A stretch of DNA of 64,000 nucleotides from Branchiostoma lanceolatum (lineage: Eukaryota; Chordata; Leptocardii; Amphioxiformes; Branchiostomatidae). Below are positions 22,361 through 33,300 of this stretch, piece by piece. The notes beneath the pieces were generated by a model that saw nothing but the letters and a program-made list of their open reading frames with translations, made no database searches and was not told where the DNA came from. The DNA lies in contig NC_089740.1 of the NCBI RefSeq assembly GCF_035083965.1, forward strand, positions 10,724,596 through 10,788,595. The letters are read 5' to 3'. Positions within the stretch are counted from its first letter, which is position 1, and every line of letters starts with the position of its first letter. A program made the position numbers and the translations under genes.

Positions 22361-23806
22361 TATTTGTGAGTGTGTGTATTTGTGTGTGTATTTGTGTGTG
22401 TGTTTCAGTTTCTAACCTACCAACCGGTTTGCCTGCCTTTGCACGTGTGTGTGTGTGTGTTTGTGCGTGTGTGTATTTGTGTGTGTATTTGTGTGTGTGT
22501 GTTTGTAGCTGTGTGTGTATGTGTGTGCGCGCGCGCGCGCGCGTGTGTGTGTATGTGTGTGTGTGTGTATGCATGATGCACAGTGGTGACATAACAAGCA
22601 CTTATAAGACAGAGTTTGGTAGTGGACTTGCCCCACAAGCTGTAATGTACACAGTTGAATGGCCCAGGTGCAGAGATATGCACCTCCCTATAATACACCA
22701 TATAGTGTGGAGACGACTTTAACTGTACAAGGAAGGTAACGTTACATGTATTGAAAAAAAAATTGAATAACAAAATGTATCATTTTGATTCCCTTTCCTT
22801 CATTCCTTTTTCGTCCCCATTCTACAGGAAAGATTGCGAGTCCCTTCTCCACTTTCTACGCTGGCACAAAGCATGCCCTGGACGGGTTTTTCACCTCCTT
22901 GCGGCAAGAGTTGGTAATGCAGGACATCAAAGTGTCCATCACCTACTGCGTGATCGGCTTGATAGACACTGAGCTACCAGCCCAATTCCGTGAAGTAAGT
23001 CATTCTTGTTATTATGGGGGAACAAGATTAATATTGTTACACAGTTTGGCTGGTATGACTTTATGATGCAAATCTATTTCATTTCAAGCTCCTTTGCATT
23101 TGACGTTATCTCGGAATACTAGTATCTCCATGTATGGAGATTTATTTTCAGGTTGTCTGTATTCTTGTGTGTTCTTAGTTTAATGTTTGCATTAAGTTGT
23201 CAGGAGAGTGTCAGGAAGTGAGTAAGAAGATAGTGTCACTGCAAAGGTCAGACTTGCTGGAGTGACAGGAAGTAGAGAGTTCAGAGTAGAGATGGTAGAA
23301 CTAGTCGTTTATCAAATATGCCACACATCCCAGGTCATAGGGTCAATGGGAGAGGCTACTAATTTCTGGGGAGGTATAGTTTTTGGTCTGTGTTTTCGCA
23401 GCTATGTATTTTCCAGATGCTGGCCATGCTAATCAAAGCCTTGTTTACATAAATGACAAACTACAAAGAAAACATGATTTTGAGAAACTCTCAATTTTTC
23501 ACTGAGGCATGATATCTTCGAACTCTTGATTATTTGAATGGTATCATCACTGTCTCTATCTTCATCTCATACATGTAGCTGTTTGGCTTTCTCATGGACA
23601 TCCCAGCAGCGCCGGCTTCGGACTGTGCCATGGGGATCATCCGGGGGGGAGCAGCCCGGCAGCGTGAAATCTACTACCCTTGGAGAGATGCATGGGTGGC
23701 TACAAAACTGAGAACAATCGTTCCACAATTCTTCGAATCTTTAACACGGAGCATTTACCCTCCACTGCTTGAAAAATCACCCATTTTCATAGGGGAGGAA
23801 AATTGA
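20703..23806 (+). CDS. HSD11B1L: Short-chain dehydrogenase, HSD11B1/HSD11B1L-like
   Basis: Six exons: 20703-20784, 21221-21351, 21813-21924, 22072-22275, 22828-22994 and 23579-23806, 307 residues in frame. The first 20 residues are a hydrophobic signal anchor (WILILLLAVLVGYIWY), as in ER-membrane 11-beta-hydroxysteroid dehydrogenases. The nucleotide-binding motif TGCSSGIG is at residues 38-45, NHA at 117-119, and the catalytic residues are Asn147, Ser174 (GSMAG), Tyr187 and Lys191 (YAGTK). The Ser-Tyr-Lys spacing of 13 and 4 equals that of HSD11B1. The expected activity is NADP(H)-dependent oxidoreduction of a steroid-like or other hydrophobic alcohol/ketone; the substrate is unknown. Intron 2 contains repeated copies of the exon 3 acceptor. 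HSD11B1 and HSD11B1L cannot be separated by eye. Confidence 0.92.
20913..21094. mobile_element. MITE family 1 copy in SDR intron 1
   Basis: Begins TGCCGTAAATGCATTTACTT and ends ACATTTCAAGATTTACAGTA. Inside are TTTCGCGGTAGTTTTATTTC and a complementary GAACACCGC/CCACGAAC arm. Confidence 0.6.
21404..21860 (+). repeat. Tandem array of the intron 2 / exon 3 boundary (period 88-91 bp)
   Basis: Units run CCTGTATTTGTCCAG, GTTGTAGCTAAGATGAAGAA, then GTAGCAGGAGACAT. Acceptor-like positions precede 21456, 21544, 21635, 21725 and the true exon start 21813; a partial unit begins near 21404. Upstream units share the first ~60 bases of exon 3 but then diverge into TATTTCTGGTCCACCC and lack the exon's donor. 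Confidence 0.95.
22286..22580. repeat. GT microsatellite with internal duplication in SDR intron 4
   Basis: CAGTTTCTAACCTACCAACC occurs at about 22287 and again at 22406, each followed by CCTTTGCACGTGTGTG and a GT-rich run. It ends with a GC-alternating tract (22527-22542). Open frames here are low-complexity artefacts. Confidence 0.9.
23150..23560. repeat. Dispersed repeat shared with METTL27-like introns
   Basis: Sequence in SDR intron 5 such as GTCAGACTTGCTGGAGTGAC, ACTAGTCGTTTATC, GGTCATAGGGTCAATGG, AATCAAAGCCTTGTTTACAT and GAAACTCTCA matches in order segments at about 9890-10200 (copy C) and, less fully, 5400-5790 (copy B). Confidence 0.7.
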
Positions 23807-24374
23807 CATTTTGAATTGTATCATAAAAAGTCCTAAATGAATCAGTAGACTTTAAGTAGGAGGAGGGTCACCTCCGATGGGGATACCGTTTTTGGATGTG
23901 TATGTGCGTTTCCACCGAAAATCCTTCTGATGGATACACATGGATTTTGGTAAGTGGGTTGTTATAATTGAGGTCCCGAAAAAACATGGCAATTCTGAGT
24001 CACTTATAAGTTTTTACAGGTACTGCAGCATTACAGGCATTACATGCTCTGACTGCCATAGAAAGGGGACAATCAGACCCCAAGCTGGGATTGATTAAAG
24101 GAAGAAGGGAAGGGGAGGATTACTAGTAACATCTGATGGCTAGGGGGCTGTCATTATCTTCAGAAATTCACAAAATCTTTTTTGATATCTTGTTCATACC
24201 AGAAATGGAAAAGGTTTTGCGTATTCTGAAGCAGAGAAAAGTTATATACAAGCTGAAGAACAGTAATATCCAACGTACATACATGTAGGCTTCAGAAGTC
24301 ATATGAGTTGGTAACTTCTTTGATTTACTATTACACTTCTCTTCTTCAAATTTTTTTTCTTTTGGAAAATCTAT
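23807..24374. other. 3' flank of the SDR gene
   Basis: No further exon is seen. It presumably holds the 3' UTR. No clear MITE boundary is visible. Confidence 0.35.
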
Positions 24375-25141
24375 TCAAAAATCCTGTGCATTAAAACATG
24401 GTAACAACCATAGGACAGTATTTGATAGTTTTAATTTATTACTCATTGACAAATGGCACCTCCTAGTTGATAAACAAGAAAAACTATAAAAAATACATCG
24501 ACTTGCAAAACAATACCATAACCTGACATAAAAAGACCATTATCATCACTGTAATTTATGGGGAGCTTATTCCTTTTTCACATCTCAATCATCTGTTTAA
24601 GAAAGTTTACACCTTTGGGGTCATGGACGAGTGATCAATCAGAATCAAGGACACAAGAGGTAACTGTGGGCTTGGTAACTCATTAATGTGTCCACAATTC
24701 TGATTGGACAATGTCACACACAATGCATAAGCATCCCATATCAAACCATTTCAGACAAAATGACATTGTCAGAAGTATTCTTCAGTTCAAAGTACCACTT
24801 GATGTCTAAATAAATGCTTCAGAATACTCTTCCTGAAAATATTACACAATTTGAAGTTCCAACAGTTATTTACATTCATTCACTAAAACTTAAGTTATAA
24901 TCTTGAGTATGATAATTCAAAATAATGTTGTTCATTGTATCTATGTCCAACAATATATTACCATCGTTCCAAAACCCAACAGTTTTAAACTGCAACAAGC
25001 ATCAAATGTATCAATTCCCGTTATCAAATTAAAAAGGCTTCACATCCATATCTGGGTTATCTTCTTTTGCAAATACTTATCATACACGTTAAACAATGTA
25101 CAATACTTTTGAACTAGTCATAGGTAATAATTCTTTTGATA
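24375..25141. repeat. Long direct repeat flanking the SDR gene, right copy
   Basis: Partner of 18405-19165, same orientation, with small indels (for example a 7-base gap near 24490). Both copies are preceded by a TTTTTTT-GGAAA stretch, so the homology probably starts slightly earlier. Confidence 0.9.
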
Positions 25142-26388
25142 AAAATGAACTATTGCGTATTACATGAACACAGAGATGTTTTGAAAATTTACTTTTCTTA
25201 TCTTGCAAATGTTTCTGGAAATCAAAATTAAGGTAACAACTAAATTCTTCCTATTCCAGGGCTGTCTCCGGGATCCGTCCCTCTGTCCTGGGATAGAAAT
25301 TTGATGGTTGGGATGGACAAAATTTTTAACTCATTCGTCAAAAAAATTTGAACTTAATGACATAAAATTGACGGAATTTGTAAGCTTAAAAATCACAAAT
25401 ACAACAATGATCATCAACAACATGGGCTCCTAAACAATGAGGCCAGAAATAAATTTAAAGCGGTCTGACATGAAGCTACTACTTGGTCCTCTTATAAGTA
25501 CAAATGTACATCTAGGAAAAGCTGTATGACTATGTACACAAGACACAATCCTTTGCTTACACACGTATAAATCATAATGTACACCTACTTCCAATTCTTG
25601 TTACAACTTACTTTTCTTCCAACAATGTTCCACTTACCATAAATCTTCTGTATGTCAAAACATTTCAAGAGTGTGTTAAATTGCAAATTATTTTTAGTGC
25701 GGTAAAAGAGACCATATTTTCTGATGCTGATGGTAAAAATGGCCTGGCCCCTAAGGTGTGGCAAAAAATGTGCTGGCACATACAATACAATGTACACGTG
25801 ATTAACCTTCTCCCTGCTGCCTAACCCGATAAACAAATACAAATTTGGTGCCAAATGGCTACCTAAGCAGGCTGGTGGTTAAAGTATGCCGTTATGGCCT
25901 GTGAAGGTAAATTAGGTTGTGGCCTGCATTCCCCAAACTTTTCAAGACATAATACGAGTTTCATACCAATACATTTGGAACCAAATAATTCCTTGTCTTT
26001 TGACAGCCACCCTGAAAATATTAAAAGTATTTCATGTGTACATGAAACTGACCAATTTAGGTTTAATATTGGCTTATTCAAAATAATGTAAGACTGGGAT
26101 CATAATCCACTGTTGTTGTTTTTGCATAACCATCAATCTAGAAATGTATCTTCAATGGTAGTACTGACAGAGTATGTAAGGGACATGGTAAGCCCCAATA
26201 TAAAAGGGCATAAGAACTAGACCAGCTATAAATACTTCCAAATCTCAAAAGCACATCATAAAATATTGCCTGAATACAATGTACATGGCTTACATAAAGA
26301 ATCTCAACCACTTGGTTGTTTAAGCTTTGTCAAAATAATTGACTCCACCCCTGTGGCCTCGGCAAAAAAAATCAATCCGTATGCGACA
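25142..26388. other. Intergenic / SLC25A44 3' flank
   Basis: No coding exon is recognised. The frames at 25585-25854 and 25863-26081 show no domain and no splice context. It probably includes the 3' UTR of SLC25A44. Confidence 0.35.
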
Positions 26389-28037
26389 CTACCACTGCCT
26401 TGTGTGGACTAGGTCAGACCTTAGGCTAAGCTTCTTCAGCGTTTCATAACCGACAACGATAACGAACGTGGTAGGCAAGGACCCAATGATACGTGCGGAC
26501 AGTCCCTTGGAGAATCCCCAGAGCCCTTCCTCCACATACAGCTGTTTGAACTTCTTCACTATGGACTTTCCTCCTTCAACCTAAGGTAGAGAGATGTACA
26601 AGAGATGTGATGTTAGAACTAGGGATGCTGCCAAAAATCAGCATGAACAAAAACACACACGCACATATATACACACACACACACACGTGTACAGTCTCAA
26701 ACAATCACACTCACACAGTCTTACGCACACAGACATAGTCACACACAGACACACACAGTCTTACATACACACACACACTGTCACACATACATGTTGTACA
26801 TACACAAACGCACACACACACTGTCACACAAATATGTACATACAGGAACGCACACACACACACTGTCACACATACATGTACATCTACATACACGAACGCA
26901 CACACACACATACACACTGTCACACATACATGTGTCATCAGAACGCACACACACACACATACCCACCTGTAACCTTGCCCTGACAATGTCCATGGGGTTG
27001 GTGAGGGTGTTTGCCGTCGCGGCCGCCAGCGGTCCGGCAACAGCCTGCAGCATGAGGTGAGGGAGGTACGACGGTGCAACAGACGCCAGTTGTTCTGAAA
27101 AACGATAACAGGACACTTTACTTCATTGCTGGAATGTAACATTTGTGAACATGGCTTTTCTTCATCTTTCATATTCAAGACACACATATAGCATTTACAT
27201 GTGCTACCCGTGTATTATTCACCATTATGCTATAGCTAGTGCCTCTATATCATGGCAATCAAAGATAGTAGACATGACTTCCTCAGCCATAAGCACCATC
27301 TGGCAGATTACACAGAAACTGCACTACAAAGGTAGTACAAGGACACACCCACAGCCAACAACAAAACTTGTTTCTTTTGATTGTTATAAGAAACAAACAA
27401 GTTAACAAAAATATGACGCACCGGCGTAGAAATGGTAGAACGGCCACCAGAGGGCGCTGTTTGGAATGGTCGTGAGCATGGAGGCGAAGAATCCACGATA
27501 GAATCCTGCCACGCCATCACGTCGGAACAGTTCTACCACCACCGCCTGCGCTTTCCCGAACGTAAGTCGTTCCTTCGGCAGCTTTTTTCTTCTATCCTTC
27601 CCCTGTCCTTGCAGCATCAAATGCTGCGAAACGACGTCTATCGGTACGGATATCCCCTGTCCGACGAGCGACGCCATTCCACCGCCAACGAGTGACTTGA
27701 TCCAGTTATTGTATCCAGACAATTGCTGTCTGCTGACCTCGTATGTTGTAATATACATCTGTCCAGATATCAAGTATATACTGTTTACCATAAAGCCTTT
27801 ATAAAGACCTCTAATTCCCTCCTGTCTTGTAATCTTAAGAAAGGCATCAAACGTGCCGTTATACAGAGAAGTCCCGCGCTGGATCTGAAGCCTCGTCTTG
27901 ATGAGGGTCGTCGGGTAAACCGTCACGCGGATCGTCATCGAAAGGAACAAACCGAAGGAGTAAAACTTCCGCTTGTCCATATCGTTCCATTCAATGATGC
28001 GGATCTGGTTGGTTGGATCGGCAGACATGGTTTCCAT
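26389..28037 (-). CDS. SLC25A44: Solute carrier family 25 member 44 (mitochondrial carrier)
   Basis: Three minus-strand exons, 28037-27422, 27094-26967 and 26580-26389, give 311 residues (human about 314). The three mitochondrial-carrier repeats are visible. Their odd-helix signatures are YPTTLIKTRLQ (repeat 1, with Thr in place of the acidic residue, as in this subfamily), PIDVVSQHLM (repeat 2) and PMDIVRARLQ (repeat 3). The matching second-half motifs are GIRGLYKGF, GVAGFYRGF and GLWGFSKGL. The N-terminal IRIIEWNDMDKRKFY is characteristic of SLC25A44. The mammalian protein imports branched-chain amino acids into mitochondria across the inner membrane. An in-frame Met lies three codons after the first; I chose the upstream one. 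The start codon sits inside an X-box-like palindrome (28030-28043). Intron 2 is filled by a CA microsatellite. Confidence 0.95.
26655..26965. repeat. CA-rich microsatellite in SLC25A44 intron 2
   Basis: Interrupted CA runs contain a repeated composite of about 50-60 bp (CACTGTCACACATACATGTA, then ACGAACGCACACACACA). It reaches the donor of exon 2 on the minus strand (exon end 26967). Long frames here are low-complexity artefacts. Confidence 0.9.
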
Positions 28038-30244
28038 AGCAACTCGACAGTGATTGGTTGAGAGTAAATCCCTTCTGTGTTGACGTTAATTTCTGTCAGT
28101 GGTAAAATCTCAAAACGAGACTTCTTTGTTACAATGTATCTGATTGGTTAAAAATATGGATGTGTTTTAAAACTGGATGAAAAGAAGTTTTGTTTTCCTT
28201 TTTTCCTTTCTGTAGATTTTAAGAACAACTTTGTGATTGTGATGTAAAATTATTACAAAATTATGGGATGATGGTACTATGTTAACTCAAACACATTCAG
28301 GATTTCTCATCTATGACTTTCACTGCTTTTTCCCAGGTAGGTAAGGTCTACAAGTCTGAAATGTCTCTGTGTTGACAGTAAGGGCTCTGTTCTGTACTTT
28401 TCCATACCCAGGTGCATCCACCAAGCTTCCCCTTGACTGACAGAAACCAGATTGTCCAACTGTTGAAAAACAATATAATGTTAATCATCACAACAATCAA
28501 ATCCACGTGAGGCTCTTAGCTTCACAATAAACTACTTCATGGTTTAAACCTTGCATGTCCAAAGTGATGCACTGTGGGTTATGTGTCAAACTTCAAAGTT
28601 GACGGACATAAACAAAATAAGTCTGGACATGGTCTAGAAATAGAACTGTTTACAATTGCAAGTTAGGTGCCTTCATCTTTGACATGTAATCAACAATACA
28701 CCTCACTGCACAATGACATGCAGAGTTTAATTATAATTATAACCTGGTTTATTGGTGTCTGTGAGTTAACCAAAAGAAGACCCAAAACACGATCTAGCGA
28801 CCTGCTAAATTTTCCATCAGTTCAATCATCAGTGGTGATGTTGTCTGGGGTGCCAAAATACCCCTCTCCCAGGGGGGTAGTTAGTGGAAGAACCAATTAG
28901 AGTGTGATTTAATCAAGGTAAGCTATTCCCACTACAGCAAAGAGGGGCTATCATCCATTATGAAAAAAAACATGAAAGGAAAGTGGAAGATTTCAGTACT
29001 TTAGATAGTGACTAACACTACACGAAAAAGAAATTAAGTTAAAATCAAAAGAAATGCTGAGAAAACACTGAAAGACCGAAGTCTTGAGTCTTACCCTGGG
29101 CATCTTTTCCTTGATTACACCCCCATTGTCTTTAATGGTCCCTCCCTGACTGATAATTATATAATTTGTCACATGAGTGGGCCAAAGATACTGTAAATAG
29201 ATAGCTGCTTACTAGTATTGCTATGCTGAAATCTGAGACATATGAGAAAACTTATAAACCAATATCAATACAAATTGCACATAACAATTTATCTCCGCAC
29301 GGTGGCCATTAAAAGTCCTTTTGCCAGTTGGATACGGTCTTATAATTAGCCACCATCCATGATAAAGATGGTTATACAATTTGCAAGTCTAAATCATTTT
29401 GTTGGATACTCTACTGCCTTGAATCAAGGAGGTTAAATATATTTTTGCTTGAGTATACCAAGGATACAGTCATTGACTAGCTGGAGACGCAACTCACACA
29501 TGGGGTCCCTTGGGTAAAGGTAATAAATTAGACAATTGTCTGTCAATTATTCATTTCATTGTGGTGTGGCAAAAGACAAAACAATGAAAAAGACAGAATT
29601 TGGGGATTTCAATTCATAAGATATTGCAAGAATATTATATTATTAAGCATACGGTCCTTTTATCGAAGGTTCATATAACCTTTTGCACAACATTCAAGTA
29701 GTGTTATAATCTATATGTAATTTTTTAATGATCCATATTTTGTTTTTTGAACAAGTGGGTTTACAAATTTATACAAGACAACTTTGGAGTTTTCACATCT
29801 TTACTTTTTTAGTATTATCTGGTGATAGCTATGACTTCTAGTAGCACTTCAACTCTACCCGACTGTATTGATATTTCCCAATTTTTGTGCAACAAGTCTG
29901 TTTTGCTTCGCATTGTACCAAAGTACAGTGATATATATAACAATTTTTTCCGGGCCGATCAGTTTTTCGCAGCCAAGACATAACGTTATAACACTTCCGT
30001 TCCAATCCTAGTAGTATTCGTCAAATTCCACGCCTATTACTACAGCAATAGAGTAAATAAAGAGGGCATACTTACAAGAACAACCTCCTCTGACGTACAC
30101 AAGATTTGACCTCGCCAAAAATGGGTAGAAAGGCGATAAATATTCCTAAAAGTAGAAGGACTTTTGCGTAAGAAGTTCACCTCTTACCGGGGGCAGCCAT
30201 TTTGTCACACCCCGCAATCTTGTTCCCAGGAAACCTTATTTCAT
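28038..30244. other. Spacer between SLC25A44 and ACO1
   Basis: Divergent spacer of about 2.3 kb that must hold both promoters. A family-2 MITE lies at 28533-28695. I see no coding exon in 28700-30240. SLC25A44 may have an upstream non-coding exon here, but I cannot place it. Confidence 0.5.
28533..28695. mobile_element. MITE family 2, reversed copy
   Basis: Contains CTTCATGGTTTAAACC and CATAAACAAAATAAGTCTGG, ACATGGTCTAGAA. Read on the minus strand, this follows the order of the copy at 55744-55942. Confidence 0.55.
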
Positions 30245-30315
30245 CCAATCAAAATCCTTCTTTTTATGCAAATTATTTTCCGAAGTCCAATCAGAATCCT
30301 TTCTTTTATGCAAAT
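30245..30315 (+). promoter_or_regulatory. Duplicated CCAAT box + octamer module upstream of ACO1
   Basis: CCAATC at 30245-30250 and 30287-30292. ATGCAAAT octamers at 30266-30273 and 30308-30315. The two modules are exactly 42 bases apart and end 60 bases before the ATG at 30376. CCAAT boxes bind NF-Y, and ATGCAAAT binds POU/Oct factors. Promoter activity is inferred. Confidence 0.65.
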
Positions 30316-30370
30316 TTCTACTCTCGTGTCCACACACTTCCGGTAGCAGCCTACGTGCAAAACGTCGCCT

Positions 30371-30385
30371 AAAAGATGGCGGATC
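30371..30385 (+). promoter_or_regulatory. YY1-like site overlapping the ACO1 start codon
   Basis: AAAAGATGGCGGATC matches the YY1 core AAGATGGCGG, with the start ATG inside it. Housekeeping genes with very short first coding exons often show this arrangement; exon 1 here has only 13 coding bases. Confidence 0.55.
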
Positions 30386-33300
30386 CAGGTAGGTGAAAGT
30401 GTCATTTGATTTTACATTTTTTCAGACAAAAGATTACGACTTTTGTAACTTTTTTGACGCAGAAGTATGAGTTGAATTGTTTCAGAATACAACTAGGTCC
30501 CTACTGGTTTCCTGCGTGGAAGCATAACAGCGTTGTTCTGTTAAATTGGGACATATGTTTTGAGGACTTTTGTAAGGAGGCGTTCATATACTATAATTTC
30601 CTGAATGACGTATATGTTAATATAATGTATTTATATCGTTTTAGCAGACAATTGTCACGTAGACCACGTAGTACTGTCCCAAGTTCACAAGACGTCATCC
30701 AAAGACTCATCATTCGATGTCTTAAGAGCCACATTCCTTTCTTAAGGGCCCAAACTCATTAAGGAAGGCTCTAGAAAATCACGATGAACAAAAAACCGGT
30801 TGTACTCCAAACAGAACATACGATTGTCAGATCATATAACCCTCTTAATCGAGACTTAAAAAGATGTAAAAGTGATATTTTTCTTAACCGTTGTCAGTTG
30901 GTCTGAAATATGTTTTAAAACTATATACATGTATCAACACAATGTTGCCCGACAACACTAGTATAGTATGGCAACACTAGATTGCTACGTCATACTCATT
31001 CATAGGCTTATCAAAATCCTTTAAAATTTGTATAAGACATAAAAATTGCCAATAAATTATAGGCTAGCGATTCTCTAGCCTCTGAATGGTAGAACAAAGT
31101 CTTGGGACCAAAGGCCATGTCATATCTGTTGTCATACTGTAAATGTTGATGGTTCCCAGGTTATGTAAAAAGCTGACGATTTTCGTGATAACCTCTTTAC
31201 AGCAAACTTAAAACCACCACGAAAAGAGATGTTGGAAGTTTTCTGTCCACCAACCCTCATGTTTCAATCGCAGACTTGAAACCACCGCGAATACTCCATT
31301 TTCTCCCTACAGTATGATTGAATGAATCTCTGCGAACTTAAAGGCATTTACAGTACATGGATTTTTGTCAGAGTTGCTGTGTCATCAGTCACTAGTACCT
31401 AGTAGGTTACCAATGAAGTCATGTGACAGTCATGAGACACAATGTTATCTTTCTGGGTTATCTTTGTGGGTTTTTAGACTAAATTGTCCCATGGGGATTG
31501 AAATAAAAGGAAAGAATCTCCGTTCTTTCTGCTTAAAGTTTTGTAAAAATGAGATTACTAGCAGTTTGCGCATGTACACGTGTTAGTCACAAACCAATAA
31601 CAGGCTGTTCTAATAAACCATATGTTATCATTTACAAAAAAAGGTTGCCCAGTGTACTTTGGCAACTGGATTTTGTTAAGATTAGAAAAGCTGCTACCCA
31701 AGTTTGTACTTTCAGTTTTCTGGATGGAATCAGGGCTTTTAATAGTTTTCGCAGTAACCGTAAACAAAACATTGCAAGAAGTTAGAACAGGATATAGTTA
31801 CATGTTGGGACAGCTGATATCATTTTGATATCTTTCAGTTAGCATGGACCTATATTGTACACATAGCATGTGTAGTCCAGTGGTTAGCGACCCTGCCCTG
31901 TACCAAGAGGTTGGGAGTTCGAATCCCGACTGTTGTGTCTCACTCAACATACACGTTACTGGAAAGGGTTGCAGTCCTTAGAACAACATGTCGAAAAGAG
32001 CTAGATGAATTACTCTAGTACCTGTACAATGGACCTGTAAATATGAGTTTACATATAGCTTCTGTCTTCTCTGTTACGAACAGTGGAAGATGAGCTCTTC
32101 AGGGAGGTAAAACTGGGTTGTGATAACTTTCATTTAGATGATTTTACTGTCCCATGTCTAAGTTACTATACAGGCTTTTTTGTATGACATCTTTTTTTTT
32201 CTTGCAGCCCCCCACCTCTTCCAACAGTGTGTGGCCTCCCTTGAGGTAGGAGGGGAGTCCTTCACTTACTACAACCCCCTCAAGCTCAACGATCCAAGAT
32301 ATGGTGAGTTGTCTCTGCCTTTGATGCTCATTAAAAGAATCAAACAATTCACTTAGGATTTAATGAAGTAGAAAATGTGTAGCTGCGGTTGATTTCTTTT
32401 TCATTTAGCTTATTTAACTTTTTGACAGAATCAGAGCTGAAATAACATGTTTGTTTTGCAATTGAGTTTTTTAGTGGTAAGGCTCGTATTGGGGCGTAAT
32501 GCTATTATGCTCTTTTGTGCTCCCAAAATTGGAGCTGTGCATCTCTAAACGGTGCACCTAGCTAGAGGCGAGACTTTTGTGTAGGCTTAGTTTCATACTA
32601 TTATAGATTGGTATATAGCATATTCTTCACATTTAATTTCCGGAAAAATAGTAAAGATAAAAGATAAAGCTCTCGACGTTAGCTATAGACTTTCAGATCC
32701 AAGCTATGAAGAGAGGCAGTAGGGTTTGTAATTAGGTTTTGCTGACATTGCACAATTTTTTTTTTGATTCTCCTTAATTTTGAGCTGCACCTATTCAACA
32801 AAACGAATTTCGAGCCCTGCAGTGTCAAAGTTCTACATGTGAATTGTTACTGATCAATTTCTGTCCACCAATAGAACGCCTGCCCTTCTCTATCCGTGTT
32901 CTGCTGGAGTCCGCTGTGAGGAACTGTGACAACTTCCAGGTCCACCCCAAAGATGTAGAGAACATCCTGTCATGGGAAGACGCACAGACAAAGGCGGTTG
33001 AAGTACCCTTCAGGCCTGCTAGGGTCATTCTACAAGACTTCACGTACGTACTTCACGTCCATTGAGTCTAAGTTTACTGTGAATCTCGAAATATTTTCGT
33101 TGAATTCATTTTTGAGTTTTTGCGGCAACACTGCAAATGTATGTTTATATTACTTTTGTACTTATAGTTATACTACAGAATTCTTTGACCGCAAACTTAA
33201 AACACAGTGAAAACCTTTTCCCTTCTTGCACAAAATTAAGTCAGTACCTAAAAATAATGAAATTACAGTATTTCAAGTAGCTTTTACTTTTAGCTTGCCT

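Noticed and set aside
22266..22773. Long open frames on both strands coding for Cys/Val or His/Thr runs
   Set aside because: They are translations of a GT microsatellite in SDR intron 4 and have no conserved domain.
26594..27187. Long frames with CA-repeat translation
   Set aside because: CA microsatellite in SLC25A44 intron 2. Only the 26967-27094 part is real exon, on the minus strand.
31868..31945. Possible tRNA gene
   Set aside because: A and B boxes are present but the flanks do not pair as an acceptor stem. It fits a tRNA-derived SINE head.
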